Positions 42,574 to 51,118 of a stretch of DNA of 64,000 nt are shown here, piece by piece (position 1 is the stretch's first letter; each line of letters begins with the position of its first letter). Both the position numbers and the translations under genes were made by a program. Source of the stretch: Reyranella humidisoli (GTDB taxonomy: Bacteria; Pseudomonadota; Alphaproteobacteria; Reyranellales; Reyranellaceae); assembly GCF_019039055.1 (NCBI RefSeq), contig NZ_JAHOPB010000001.1, forward strand, positions 992,001-1,056,000, given 5' to 3'. The notes beneath the pieces were generated by a model. The model was not told the origin of the DNA. It searched no databases and saw nothing but the letters and a program-made list of their open reading frames with translations.

Positions 42574-44217
42574 ATGCCCGATGCTTCCCACGCCTCCTCA
42601 CCGCGCCAGCTCGACGTCGCCATCGTCGGCGGCGGTCTCGGCGGTCTCTATGCCATTCATCGCCTGCGCAAGCTCGGGCTCAAGGTCCGGGCCTACGAAG
42701 CCGGTTCGGGCATCGGCGGCACATGGTTCTGGAACCGCTATCCGGGCGCGCGCTGCGACGTGGAGAGCCTCGAATATTCCTACAGCTTTTCAGACGAGCT
42801 GCAGCAGGAGTGGAAATGGCCGGAGCGTTACGGCACCCAGCCCGAGATCCTGAAATACATCAACCATGTCGCCGACCGCTTCGACCTGCGCCGTGACGTG
42901 CAGCTCAACACCCGCATAAAGACCGCCACCTTCGACGGCGCGACCAACGAATGGACGCTGCGCACCGAAGGCGGCGAGGATATCCGCGCGCGCTACTGCA
43001 TCATGGCGGCGGGCAATCTCTCGACGCCGCGCGTTCCGAACTTCAAGGGCATCGGGAGCTTCAAGGGCAAATGGTACCATTCGGGCCTGTGGCCGCATGA
43101 GGGCGTCGACTTCACCGGCCTGAGGGTCGGCGTCATCGGCACTGGGTCCTCGGGCGTGCAGATGATCCCGCTGATCGCCCGGCAGGCCAAACACCTGCAT
43201 GTCTTCCAGCGCACCGCCAACTTCAGCCTGCCGGCGCGCAACGCACCGATGGAGGAAGAGCGCGAGAGCCGCCACAAGGCCGAATATCCTGCGCGCCGGC
43301 GTGCTGCCTACGACACGCCCTTCGCGATCGGCGGCTATCCGCGCCCGACCCAATCGGCGCTCGACGTCACCGAGGAGGAGCGCAACGCCGCCTACGAGGC
43401 CAAGTGGCAAGAGGGCGGCAGTATCAGCTACCTCTATACCTACACCGATCTGCTGGTGAACAAGGAGGCCAACGACACGGCGTCCGAATTCGCGCGCAAC
43501 AAGATCCGCGGCATCGTGAAGGACAAGAGGACGGCCGAGCTGCTGGCGCCCAAGGACCACCCGATCGGCACCAAGCGCCTCTGCCTCGATACGAATTATT
43601 ACGAGACCTACAATCGCGACAACGTGGTGCTGGTCGACGTGCGCTCCGCTCCGATCCAGGAGATCACCGAGAAAGGCGTGCGCACGGCCGAGGCCGATTA
43701 CGAACTCGACGTCATTGTCTTCGCCACCGGCTTCGACGCCATGACCGGCGCGCTGCGCGAGATCGACATCCGCACCAGCGACGGCGCGGTGCTGGCCGAT
43801 CACTGGGAGGGCGGTCCCCTCACCTATCTCGGCCTGATGGTCTCGGGCTTCCCCAACATGTTCGTCGTCACCGGGCCCGGCAGCCCCGGCGTGAAGACGC
43901 AGATGATCGCCTCCATCGAACAGCATGTCGACTGGATCGCCGACGCGATCGACCATCTCGGCAGGCACCAGCTCGACCGCATCGAGCCCTCGCCGCAGGC
44001 CGAGAGCGAATGGGTCGGCCACGTCAACGCGGTGGCCGACAGCACGCTCTATCCCCTGGCCAACTCCTGGTACGTCGGCGCCAACATCCCCGGCAAGCCG
44101 CGCGTGTTCATGCCCTATGTCGGCGGCTTCGACCGCTACAAGCGGCACTGCGACGAGATCGTGGGCAAGGGCTACGAGGGCTTCACCTTGAGCCGCCACA
44201 AAGCAGAAGTGGCGTGA
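42574..44217 (+). CDS. Baeyer–Villiger-type flavin monooxygenase
   Basis: 547 residues. The FAD motif is IVGGGLGGLY (17–26), the BVMO fingerprint FKGKWYHSGLWP is at 163–174 and matches F-x-G-x3-H-x3-W-P exactly, and the NADPH motif VGVIGTGSSG is at 185–194. It inserts oxygen next to a ketone to form an ester or lactone. The ATG at 42574 follows AGGA at eight bases; upstream in-frame sequence is not protein-like. The next gene overlaps its stop codon (GTGA). Confidence 0.92.
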   Translation: MPDASHASSPRQLDVAIVGGGLGGLYAIHRLRKLGLKVRAYEAGSGIGGTWFWNRYPGARCDVESLEYSYSFSDELQQEWKWPERYGTQPEILKYINHVADRFDLRRDVQLNTRIKTATFDGATNEWTLRTEGGEDIRARYCIMAAGNLSTPRVPNFKGIGSFKGKWYHSGLWPHEGVDFTGLRVGVIGTGSSGVQMIPLIARQAKHLHVFQRTANFSLPARNAPMEEERESRHKAEYPARRRAAYDTPFAIGGYPRPTQSALDVTEEERNAAYEAKWQEGGSISYLYTYTDLLVNKEANDTASEFARNKIRGIVKDKRTAELLAPKDHPIGTKRLCLDTNYYETYNRDNVVLVDVRSAPIQEITEKGVRTAEADYELDVIVFATGFDAMTGALREIDIRTSDGAVLADHWEGGPLTYLGLMVSGFPNMFVVTGPGSPGVKTQMIASIEQHVDWIADAIDHLGRHQLDRIEPSPQAESEWVGHVNAVADSTLYPLANSWYVGANIPGKPRVFMPYVGGFDRYKRHCDEIVGKGYEGFTLSRHKAEVA

Positions 44218-44903
44218 GCGCCACCTACGTCCATCACCGCATCGACGCCGCGCCGCGTCGATGGCAGGCCGTCGCCGCCCGCCTGTCGGGCGACGGCGCG
44301 CGCCGCATTGCCGAGGCCGGCGGCCAGCTCTACGGCGCCTGGCGCAGCCAGATCGGCCGGCCGCGCGACGAGGTGCAGGCGATCAGCGTCTGGCCGCACG
44401 GCATCACGGCCGCCGCTGCCGAGCACGTCCTGGTGGCGGACAAAGCCGACATTCGCTCCACGACCAGCGAGACCATGGTGCCGACGCTGCGTCCCACCGA
44501 CACCGTTCCGCCGACGCGCCAGGGCAACTATGCCTTCCGCTGGTTCGCGGTGCCGGAACCGCACTGGCCGGAGTTCCTCGACCTCTGCGCCGCCGCCTGG
44601 CCGGGCTTCGAGGGCGCCTACGATTCCCAGGTCGTGGGTCTGTGGCAGGCGACCGGCGACCGCACCGTGACCGCTCCTGACGAGGTCACGGGCGCGGGCC
44701 TGCACGGCGGGGTTCGGAGCCTGCTGCTCACGCGGCGGCCGAATCTGGCGATGTGGGAGCGCTCGAAGCTGCCCGAAGGCGAGGCCGAGGCGGCGGTGCG
44801 CGACAAGCTCAGTCGCCGCTACGATCTCTGCGACTGGACGGTCGTCTCGACTGCGACGCTTCTCACCGCCATCGACCGTGCGGATACCGCCCGCTGGACT
44901 TGA
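44214..44903 (+). CDS. Conserved protein of unknown function, translationally coupled to the BVMO
   Basis: 229 residues starting with a GTG at 44214 that overlaps the BVMO stop codon. A central stretch, NYAFRWFAVPEPHWPEFLDL and then AAWPGFEGAYDSQVVGLWQ, resembles a dimeric alpha/beta-barrel (NIPSNAP/ABM-like) domain, and the C-terminal half has the form of a second barrel repeat. No catalytic motif is recognised. Overlap with the monooxygenase suggests an accessory role in the same oxidation pathway. The family is tentative. Confidence 0.65.
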   Translation: MSATYVHHRIDAAPRRWQAVAARLSGDGARRIAEAGGQLYGAWRSQIGRPRDEVQAISVWPHGITAAAAEHVLVADKADIRSTTSETMVPTLRPTDTVPPTRQGNYAFRWFAVPEPHWPEFLDLCAAAWPGFEGAYDSQVVGLWQATGDRTVTAPDEVTGAGLHGGVRSLLLTRRPNLAMWERSKLPEGEAEAAVRDKLSRRYDLCDWTVVSTATLLTAIDRADTARWT

Positions 44904-44931
44904 GGGGCGCCGCCCCCTATTTCCCGCCGTC

Positions 44932-45963
44932 ATGCCGACGCTGCGTTCCCTGGACGACCTCGAACGCGAGGGCCTGCTGTCGCCCGATCCGCGGCTGCAG
45001 GACGCCGCGCAATCGATGGCGATCGCCGTCACCCCGGAGATGGCGGCGCTGATCGATCGCGCGAATCTCGCGAACGACCCGATCGCGCGGCAGTTCGTGC
45101 CGAGCGGGCAAGAGACCGAGATCTCGGCCGCCGAACTGGCAGACCCGATCGGCGACGAGGCCCGCTCGCCCGTAAAAGGCATCGTCCATCGCTATCCCGA
45201 CCGCGTGCTGCTGAAGCCGCTGCATGTCTGTCCGGTCTATTGCCGTTTCTGCTTCCGACGCGAGAAGGTCGGGCCGGGCGGCGAGGCGCTGTCGGCGGGG
45301 GAGCTGGCGGCGGCACTGGCCTATATCCGCGCGCGGCCCGAAATCTGGGAAGTGATCCTGACCGGCGGCGATCCGCTGATGCTGGCGCCGCGGCGGCTGG
45401 CCGAGCTGATGAACGCGCTGGCCGCGATCCCGCACGTGGCAATCGTGCGCCTGCACAGCCGCGTGCCGATCGTCGATCCCGAACGGGTGAGCGACGAACT
45501 CGTGCGGGCGCTGCGGCCCGGCCGCGTCGGAGTCTGGCTCGCGGTCCATTGCAATCACGCCCGCGAGCTGGCGCCCCCGACCCGCGCGGCGCTGGCGCGG
45601 CTGGCCGATGCCGGCCTGCCGCTGATGGGCCAGACGGTCCTGCTGAAGGGCGTGAACGACGATATCGAGACCCTAGAGCAGCTCATGCGCGCTCTGGTGA
45701 CGGCGCGGGTGAAGCCCTATTACCTGCACCATCCCGACCTGGTGCGCGGCACCGGCCATTTCCGCGTGTCCATCGAGCAGGGGCAGGCCCTGATGCGGGC
45801 GCTGCGCGGCCGGCTCTCGGGCCTTGCCCAGCCGACCTACGTCCTCGACGTGCCCGGCGGCCACGGCAAGGTACCGGTCGGCCCCGCCTATCTCGCGGAC
45901 GATCCCCAGGCGATGACCGTCGAGGACGCGTTCGGCGGGCAGCATCGCTACCCGCCGGCCTGA
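44932..45963 (+). CDS. epmB: EpmB/KamA-family lysine 2,3-aminomutase-like radical SAM protein
   Basis: 343 residues. The radical SAM cluster motif C-x3-C-x2-C appears as CPVYCRFCFRREKVG. LTGGDPLMLAPRRL and the C-terminal YYLHHPDLVRGTGHFRVS are family hallmarks. EpmB converts lysine to beta-lysine for EpmA-dependent modification of elongation factor P. The efp and epmA genes are not adjacent here, so a stand-alone beta-lysine or KamA-like role cannot be excluded. The ATG at 44932 is 28 bases after the upstream gene's stop. Confidence 0.82.
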   Translation: MPTLRSLDDLEREGLLSPDPRLQDAAQSMAIAVTPEMAALIDRANLANDPIARQFVPSGQETEISAAELADPIGDEARSPVKGIVHRYPDRVLLKPLHVCPVYCRFCFRREKVGPGGEALSAGELAAALAYIRARPEIWEVILTGGDPLMLAPRRLAELMNALAAIPHVAIVRLHSRVPIVDPERVSDELVRALRPGRVGVWLAVHCNHARELAPPTRAALARLADAGLPLMGQTVLLKGVNDDIETLEQLMRALVTARVKPYYLHHPDLVRGTGHFRVSIEQGQALMRALRGRLSGLAQPTYVLDVPGGHGKVPVGPAYLADDPQAMTVEDAFGGQHRYPPA

Positions 45964-45995
45964 CGTCCCGACATTAGATTTTCTCTAGGTCGTCC

Positions 45996-46919
45996 TCAGC
46001 GACGGCCCGTCGTCGCCAACGCCGGACGCACCGTGCGGGCCTGCGGCGCGGCCAGCTCCTCGATCAGCCACTCCTCGAACGCTTTCGTCTTCGGACGGCT
46101 GACCGACGCCGGCGGACAGACGAACCACCAGGCCTTGCCGCTGTCGACGATCTGCTCGAACGGCTGGAACAGGCGACCCTCCGCCAGCTCCTCGCGGAAA
46201 AGTTGTGGCGGCCCCACCGCCACACCCGCACCTTCCATCGCCGCTTCCACCGCGATCATCGTCGAGTCGAAGGTGAGCACGCGCTTGGGCTTGAAGTCGC
46301 CGAGACCGACGGCGCGCAGCCAGATCGCCCATTCGGGATCGTGCGTCATGTCGATGAACGGCACGCGCTTCAGGTCGTCGAGCGTCTTCAGCTTGTCGCG
46401 ATAGCGCTTGCCGCACAGCGGCGTCAGCACGTCGCTGAACAGCCTCGTTGCATGCAGATCGGGCTCCGGCTGCACGGTGAACCGAATGGCGCAGTCGACA
46501 TCCTCGCGGGCGAAGTCGACGCGCTTCTGGCTCGTCGTCATGCGCACCTCGATCTCGGGATGCTTGGCCTGGAAGCGATGCAGGCGCGGCACCAGCCATC
46601 CCAGCGCGAAGGTCGTGACGAGGCTGACGTTCAGCGTGCCGGAGTTGGCCTTGCGGCCGACCCTCTCCAGCGCGTTGGTCATGCGATCGAACGCATCGCG
46701 CAGGTCGGGCAGCAGCGCCTCGCCTTCGCTGGTGATCTCCAGCCCGCGCGGCCGGCGCACGAACAGGGCGACACCGAGCTTCTCCTCGAGTGCCTTCACC
46801 TGATGGCTGACGGCCGCCTGCGTGACGTGAAGCTCCTCGGCGGCATGCGTGAAACTGGCGTGACGGGCAGCGGCCTCGAAGGCGCGCAAGGCGTTGAGCG
46901 GCAGTTGCGACCGGCTCAT
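45996..46919 (-). CDS. LysR family regulator, GcvA/VtlR type (copy 2)
   Basis: 307 residues. The HTH stretch LPLNALRAFEAAARHASFTH and AAEELHVTQAAVSHQVKALE is strongly similar to copy 1 at 27.6–28.5 kb, as is the effector domain (about 95–300), where both read SFDFALAAYQAAM-like or STMIAVEAAMEGAG segments. It diverges from the second DUF1127 gene. The ATG at 46919 is chosen over a GTG at 46928. A 15-base inverted repeat 15 bases upstream is its probable operator. Confidence 0.87.
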   Translation of the reverse strand: MSRSQLPLNALRAFEAAARHASFTHAAEELHVTQAAVSHQVKALEEKLGVALFVRRPRGLEITSEGEALLPDLRDAFDRMTNALERVGRKANSGTLNVSLVTTFALGWLVPRLHRFQAKHPEIEVRMTTSQKRVDFAREDVDCAIRFTVQPEPDLHATRLFSDVLTPLCGKRYRDKLKTLDDLKRVPFIDMTHDPEWAIWLRAVGLGDFKPKRVLTFDSTMIAVEAAMEGAGVAVGPPQLFREELAEGRLFQPFEQIVDSGKAWWFVCPPASVSRPKTKAFEEWLIEELAAPQARTVRPALATTGRR

Positions 46920-46933
46920 CTTGGACACACGCT

Positions 46934-46948
46934 CATAGAAATTCTATG
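46934..46948. promoter_or_regulatory. Predicted LysR operator, CATAGAA-A-TTCTATG
   Basis: A perfect seven-base inverted repeat around one base, containing a T-N11-A LysR box. It lies in the gap between the divergent LysR gene (start 46919) and the DUF1127 gene (start 47061). It would suit autoregulation and control of the small protein. Confidence 0.65.
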
Positions 46949-47060
46949 CCTCCCCTGAGCTTTCATCCTTTGCAAGTATCCACAGGATACAGCAAATACG
47001 GGCTAGAAACGAGGCGCAACTGCCGATCCCCGGCCTCATCGCCTCAAGCGGAGCTAAGTC

Positions 47061-47297
47061 ATGTCGATCGTATCCAGCGCGCGGGTTTCCCACGCGAGCG
47101 CCCCTTCCTTCTCGTTTGGCCGCGCCGTCGCGCTGCTGGCGGGCTCGGTCGTGGTCGGGATCGAGAAAGTCATGACCCGAGCCGAGCTTGCCCGTTCGCG
47201 AAATCAGCTGGCCCAGCTGGACGAGCGACTGCTGCGGGATATCGGTATCGACCGCGCCACCGCCCGGTTCGAGGCCACCAAGCCTTTCTGGTCCTAG
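47061..47297 (+). CDS. DUF1127 small protein (copy 2)
   Basis: 78 residues. The conserved part LARSRNQLAQLDERLLRDIG ends in KPFWS, like copy 1 (..KPFWRG). A hydrophobic stretch (AVALLAGSVVVGIEKV) lies before it. The ATG at 47061 follows GGAG at seven bases. It is divergent from a GcvA-like LysR, mirroring the pair at 28 kb. No strong terminator is evident before ada 61 bases downstream. Confidence 0.88.
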   Translation: MSIVSSARVSHASAPSFSFGRAVALLAGSVVVGIEKVMTRAELARSRNQLAQLDERLLRDIGIDRATARFEATKPFWS

Positions 47298-47358
47298 ACC
47301 GGAATTGCCGGCGGGCGCCGGATAGAGCAGGTTCGGGTCGTGGTGCTTTGATGGCGCC

Positions 47359-48480
47359 ATGACCCAACACCCTCTTTCGTTCCCCGCCGTGGCCCTCGCC
47401 ACTTCCCTTCTTCCCGACCTGGAAACCTGCTGGCACGCCGTCCAGCGGCGCGACCGCGCCTACAACGGCCGGTTCTGGTTCTCGGTCAGGACGACCGGGG
47501 TCTATTGCCTGCCGTCGTGCGCGGCGCGTCCGCCGTTGCGGCGCAACGTCGACTTCCACGCCTCGCCCGAGGCGGCGGAGGCGGCGGGCTTCCGTGCGTG
47601 CAAGCGGTGCAAGCCACGCGATTGGCAGGCTGATCTGGGCCTGAGCCAGCCGGTGGCGCGCGCCTGCGAACTGTTCGACGCAGCCGATGCCGACACCCCG
47701 CCGTCGCTGGCCGAGGTGGCGCGCAAGGTCGGCCTGTCGAGCGGCGCGCTGGGCAAGCGCTTCCTGGCCGAACTGGGCGTCGCCCCGCGCGACTGGCTGG
47801 TGGCGCGTAAGCGCGAACGCTTCCGCAGCGCGCTCCGCGGCGGCGCCAGCGTGGCCGACGCGATCTATGGCGCGGGCTACGGCTCGCCCAGCCGCGTCTA
47901 CGAAAATAGTGACAAGGCGCTCGGCATGACGCCCGCGACCTACGCCAGGGGCGGGGCCGGTGCGCACATCGACTACACCACCGTGGATTCCGACTACGGC
48001 CGCGTGCTGGTGGCGGCGACGCAGAAGGGCATAGCTGCGGTATTCCTGGGCGACGACGATCGATCGCTCGAGAAGAGCCTCAAGCAGGATTTCCCGGCGG
48101 CCGAAATCACGCGCAACGACGACGTGCTCGGCCCCCGCGTGAAAGGCGTCCTGTCGCGGCTCTACGGCCGCAAGCCCTCGGCCCTTGATGCGCCCGACGT
48201 GCCGCTCGACATCGTGGGCACTGCCTTCCAGTGGAAGGTGTGGAAGGCGCTGACGGAGATCCCGGCCGGCGAGACCCGCACCTACGGCGAGATCGCCCGG
48301 CAGATCGGCGCGCCCCAGTCGGCCCGCGCCGTGGGACGCGCCTGCGCCACCAACCAGGCCGCGGTGGTCATTCCGTGTCACCGCGCCGTGGGATCGAGCG
48401 GTGCGCTCACCGGCTATCGCTGGGGCGTGGCCCGCAAGGAACGGCTGCTGGCCGAGGAACGTCGGCGCAGCAGCAGGTAG
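47359..48480 (+). CDS. ada: Ada, bifunctional methylphosphotriester/O6-methylguanine methyltransferase and AraC activator
   Basis: 373 residues. The N-terminal zinc domain has the C-x3-C ... C-x2-C pattern (VYCLPSCAARP and ACKRCKP), the first being the methylphosphotriester acceptor. An AraC-type HTH follows (LAEVARKVGLSSGALGKRFL). The C-terminal methyltransferase domain has the active-site PCHRAVGSSGALTGY. It repairs alkylated DNA and activates the adaptive response once methylated. ATG at 47359; the last 67 bases overlap the convergent Smr gene. Confidence 0.94.
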   Translation: MTQHPLSFPAVALATSLLPDLETCWHAVQRRDRAYNGRFWFSVRTTGVYCLPSCAARPPLRRNVDFHASPEAAEAAGFRACKRCKPRDWQADLGLSQPVARACELFDAADADTPPSLAEVARKVGLSSGALGKRFLAELGVAPRDWLVARKRERFRSALRGGASVADAIYGAGYGSPSRVYENSDKALGMTPATYARGGAGAHIDYTTVDSDYGRVLVAATQKGIAAVFLGDDDRSLEKSLKQDFPAAEITRNDDVLGPRVKGVLSRLYGRKPSALDAPDVPLDIVGTAFQWKVWKALTEIPAGETRTYGEIARQIGAPQSARAVGRACATNQAAVVIPCHRAVGSSGALTGYRWGVARKERLLAEERRRSSR

Positions 48481-49016
48481 AAAGCACCCGTGCCGCCGTG
48501 ATGGGCGTGGGCGGCCCGGACCGCCCGCACCCGGTCGCGGTTGTCGCCGCGATTGAGCCAGCCCACGAACTCCGCCCGGATGCGCCCGTCGATCGTGCGC
48601 TCGCCTTCGCGGCGCAGGCCCTTGCCCGTCACCACGAGCACCACGCGCAGATCCTGCGACGATACTCTTTCGAGAAACCGCGTCACCGCCCGCTCGGCCG
48701 CCGCCAGGGTCATGCCGTGCAGGTCGATCGTCGCTTCCGGCACCAGCTTGCGCCGAGACAGCGCCCGCGACACGTCGCGGTCGAACTGGCGGCCGTCGGG
48801 CGACAGGTCGGGCGTGCTCGGCCGGACGGGCAGCGGCCGCGGCTTCGGCGCGGTGGCGACCGCCTGCCGGCCCGCCGCCGGCTTCGAAGCCCCGGCCTTC
48901 GCCTGGGACTTCGACTCCACTGCCAACGCGGGCACCCGCGACGCGGCCGCGCGATTGCGCTTGAGCGGCTTCACGCCGGCCATCGCCGCTACGAACAAGT
49001 CGAGGTCCTTGACCAT
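48414..49016 (-). CDS. Smr-domain protein
   Basis: 200 residues. The N-terminal half is basic, Ala/Pro-rich and probably disordered. The C-terminal Smr (small MutS-related) domain (about 90–185) begins ATIDLHGMTLAAAERAVTRF, with VVLVVTGKGLRREG carrying the TGKG motif. Smr domains are nucleases or nucleic-acid-binding modules involved in ribosome rescue or DNA processing. The ATG at 49016 is 48 bases from the divergent TPR gene. Its 3' end runs 67 bases into ada on the other strand. Confidence 0.82.
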   Translation of the reverse strand: MVKDLDLFVAAMAGVKPLKRNRAAASRVPALAVESKSQAKAGASKPAAGRQAVATAPKPRPLPVRPSTPDLSPDGRQFDRDVSRALSRRKLVPEATIDLHGMTLAAAERAVTRFLERVSSQDLRVVLVVTGKGLRREGERTIDGRIRAEFVGWLNRGDNRDRVRAVRAAHAHHGGTGAFYLLLRRRSSASSRSLRATPQR

Positions 49017-49063
49017 GCCATTTCGTCTAGCCTTGGCCGTGGGGCGGGTCTACACAGCCCGGC

Positions 49064-50419
49064 ATGGCGATCGCGCCCCCTTCCCGGCCTTCCGGCCCGC
49101 CTCAACCCGACCCTGATCTCCAGACCGGCCTGCAGTATCTGCGCGCCGGCTGGTACGACCGCGCGGAGCCGCACTTCCGCAGCGCCATCGTCCGCTTCGG
49201 GGAACGTCCAGACATCCTGCATTACCTCGCCGTCTGCCTGTCGCAGCGCGGCGCGGTGAAGGAAGCCGAAGGGCTTTGGCGCAAGGCGGTCGCGAAAGAC
49301 CCCAGCGAGCCGATGCTGATCTACAATCTCGGGCTCGCCGCCCGCCGGCTCGGCAATCTCGACGAGGCGGCCCGGCGCTTCCGCGACACGATCCGCCGCG
49401 CGCCCACCCATGTCGAGGCGCGCCTGGCGCTGGCCTCCATCCATATGGACATGGGCCGCTTCGCCGCCGCCGAGCGCGAGCTGTCGGAATTCGTGGGCAA
49501 CGTCGATCGCGCCATCCATGAGCATGGCACCGAGACGCTGAAGCCTCTGCAGGCGCGGGCCCGCAACATGCTGGGCTATGCGCTCTACCGGCTGGGCCAG
49601 CATTCCGCGGCCATCGAAGTGTTCGACATGGCGCTGCAGGACGCCGGCGACAATGCCGAGCGCCGCGGCCAGATCCTGGGCGACCGCTCGCTCTCGCTGG
49701 CGGCCCTCGGCCACTATGACGAGGCCATCGCCGAGGCCGGCCGGGCGCTCGAACTGGCGCCGAACAGCGCCACCCTGAACCACACGATGGGCTTCGTCCT
49801 CTATTTCAGCGGCCGCCCGAGCGACGCCATCCCGCTCATCGAGAAGTCGCTGGAGCTCGATCCGGCTTTCACCGTCGCCCTCAACACGCTGGCACTCGCC
49901 CGGACGGCGGCCGGCCAGACGGACCAGGCGACCGACATCCTGAAGAAGGTCCTCGAAAGAGACCCGCACGATCAGGACAGCGTTCTCCAGCTTTCGAACC
50001 TGTACGTGCAGCTCGGCCGCTTCGACGAGGCCATCCAGGTCCTCGATCCGTACCTGAAGGCGGTCTCGGGAGATGCCCGCGCCCTGAACAACCAGGGGCT
50101 GGCGCTGCTCGGCCTCAAGCGGTTCGACGATGCGCGGCGTATCCTGAAAAAGGCCGCCAGGCTAACCCCCGACGATCCGTTCGTGCAGACCAACTTCGGC
50201 CGCGCCCTGATGGGTCTCGGCCGGGCAGCGGAAGCGCGGTCGCATCATGAACACGCGCTGCGCGGCCTGCCGGGCGACAGCCGGCTTCTGGCGCATTACG
50301 GCATCTGCCTCGCTGCCTTGGGCGAGCGAGACCGAGCTCGCGAGACGCTCGATGCGGCGCTGGCTGCCGATCCCAACAACGAAGAGGCGTTGCTCGCCCG
50401 CGCCGGGCTCGACACATGA
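49064..50419 (+). CDS. TPR-repeat protein
   Basis: 451 residues built almost wholly of tetratricopeptide repeats (about 11–12), for example ILHYLAVCLSQRGAVKEAEG and NNQGLALLGLKRFDDARRIL. There is no signal peptide or membrane segment, so it is cytoplasmic and likely mediates protein contacts. Start ATG 49064. Its stop overlaps the ATG of the PLP-binding protein gene, so the two are co-translated. The related TPR gene at 29 kb is separate and has a different C-terminal half. Confidence 0.85.
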   Translation: MAIAPPSRPSGPPQPDPDLQTGLQYLRAGWYDRAEPHFRSAIVRFGERPDILHYLAVCLSQRGAVKEAEGLWRKAVAKDPSEPMLIYNLGLAARRLGNLDEAARRFRDTIRRAPTHVEARLALASIHMDMGRFAAAERELSEFVGNVDRAIHEHGTETLKPLQARARNMLGYALYRLGQHSAAIEVFDMALQDAGDNAERRGQILGDRSLSLAALGHYDEAIAEAGRALELAPNSATLNHTMGFVLYFSGRPSDAIPLIEKSLELDPAFTVALNTLALARTAAGQTDQATDILKKVLERDPHDQDSVLQLSNLYVQLGRFDEAIQVLDPYLKAVSGDARALNNQGLALLGLKRFDDARRILKKAARLTPDDPFVQTNFGRALMGLGRAAEARSHHEHALRGLPGDSRLLAHYGICLAALGERDRARETLDAALAADPNNEEALLARAGLDT

Positions 50420-51099
50420 GCGACGGCGCCGACCGCCTGGCCGAAGTCTCCGGCCGCATCGCCGAAGCCGCGCGCGCGGCAGGACGTTCACCGTCGGACG
50501 TCACCCTGGTCGCCGTTTCCAAGACGCACGGCGCGGACCGGGTCCACGAACTGCTGGAGGTCGGCCATCGCGTGTTCGGCGAGAACCGCGTGCAGGAGGC
50601 CGAGGGCAAGTTTCCCGAACTGAAGGCGGCCTGGCCGAATCTGGAGTTGCACCTGATCGGCCCGCTGCAGACCAACAAGGCGCGCGATGCCGTCGCTCTG
50701 TTCGATGTCATACAGTCGGTCGACCGCGACCGGCTGGCCGCGGCGCTGGCCAAGGAGATGGAGAAGCTCGGCCGCCGGCCGGACTGCTACATCCAGGTCA
50801 ATACCGGCGAGGAGCCGCAGAAGGCCGGCATTCTCCCGAAGGACCTCGACACCTTCGTCGCGCTGTGCCGCGACCAGTACAAGCTGCCCGTCGTCGGCCT
50901 GATGTGCATCCCGCCGGTCGACGAGGAGCCGGCGCTGCATTTCGCGCTGCTGGCCAAGATGGCGGCCCGCAACGGCCTCGCCAGACTCAGCATGGGCATG
51001 AGCGCCGACTACGAGACGGCCGTCCGCCTGGGCGCCACCCATGTCCGGGTCGGCAGCGCCCTCTTCGGTTCGCGGCCTCCACTGCAACCCGCCGCATAG
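50416..51099 (+). CDS. Pyridoxal phosphate homeostasis protein PLPBP (YggS/YggS-like)
   Basis: 227 residues, type III PLP fold. The PLP-binding lysine is K36 in VTLVAVSKTH; GENRVQEAEGK and LGATHVRVGSALFGSR are the family's other signatures. It buffers PLP supply and amino acid pools. The ATG at 50416 overlaps the TPR gene's stop (ATGA). The following convergent gene begins 20 bases past the stop codon. Confidence 0.92.
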   Translation: MSDGADRLAEVSGRIAEAARAAGRSPSDVTLVAVSKTHGADRVHELLEVGHRVFGENRVQEAEGKFPELKAAWPNLELHLIGPLQTNKARDAVALFDVIQSVDRDRLAAALAKEMEKLGRRPDCYIQVNTGEEPQKAGILPKDLDTFVALCRDQYKLPVVGLMCIPPVDEEPALHFALLAKMAARNGLARLSMGMSADYETAVRLGATHVRVGSALFGSRPPLQPAA

Positions 51100-51118
51100 G
51101 CCTGCGCCAATCGCGCGG

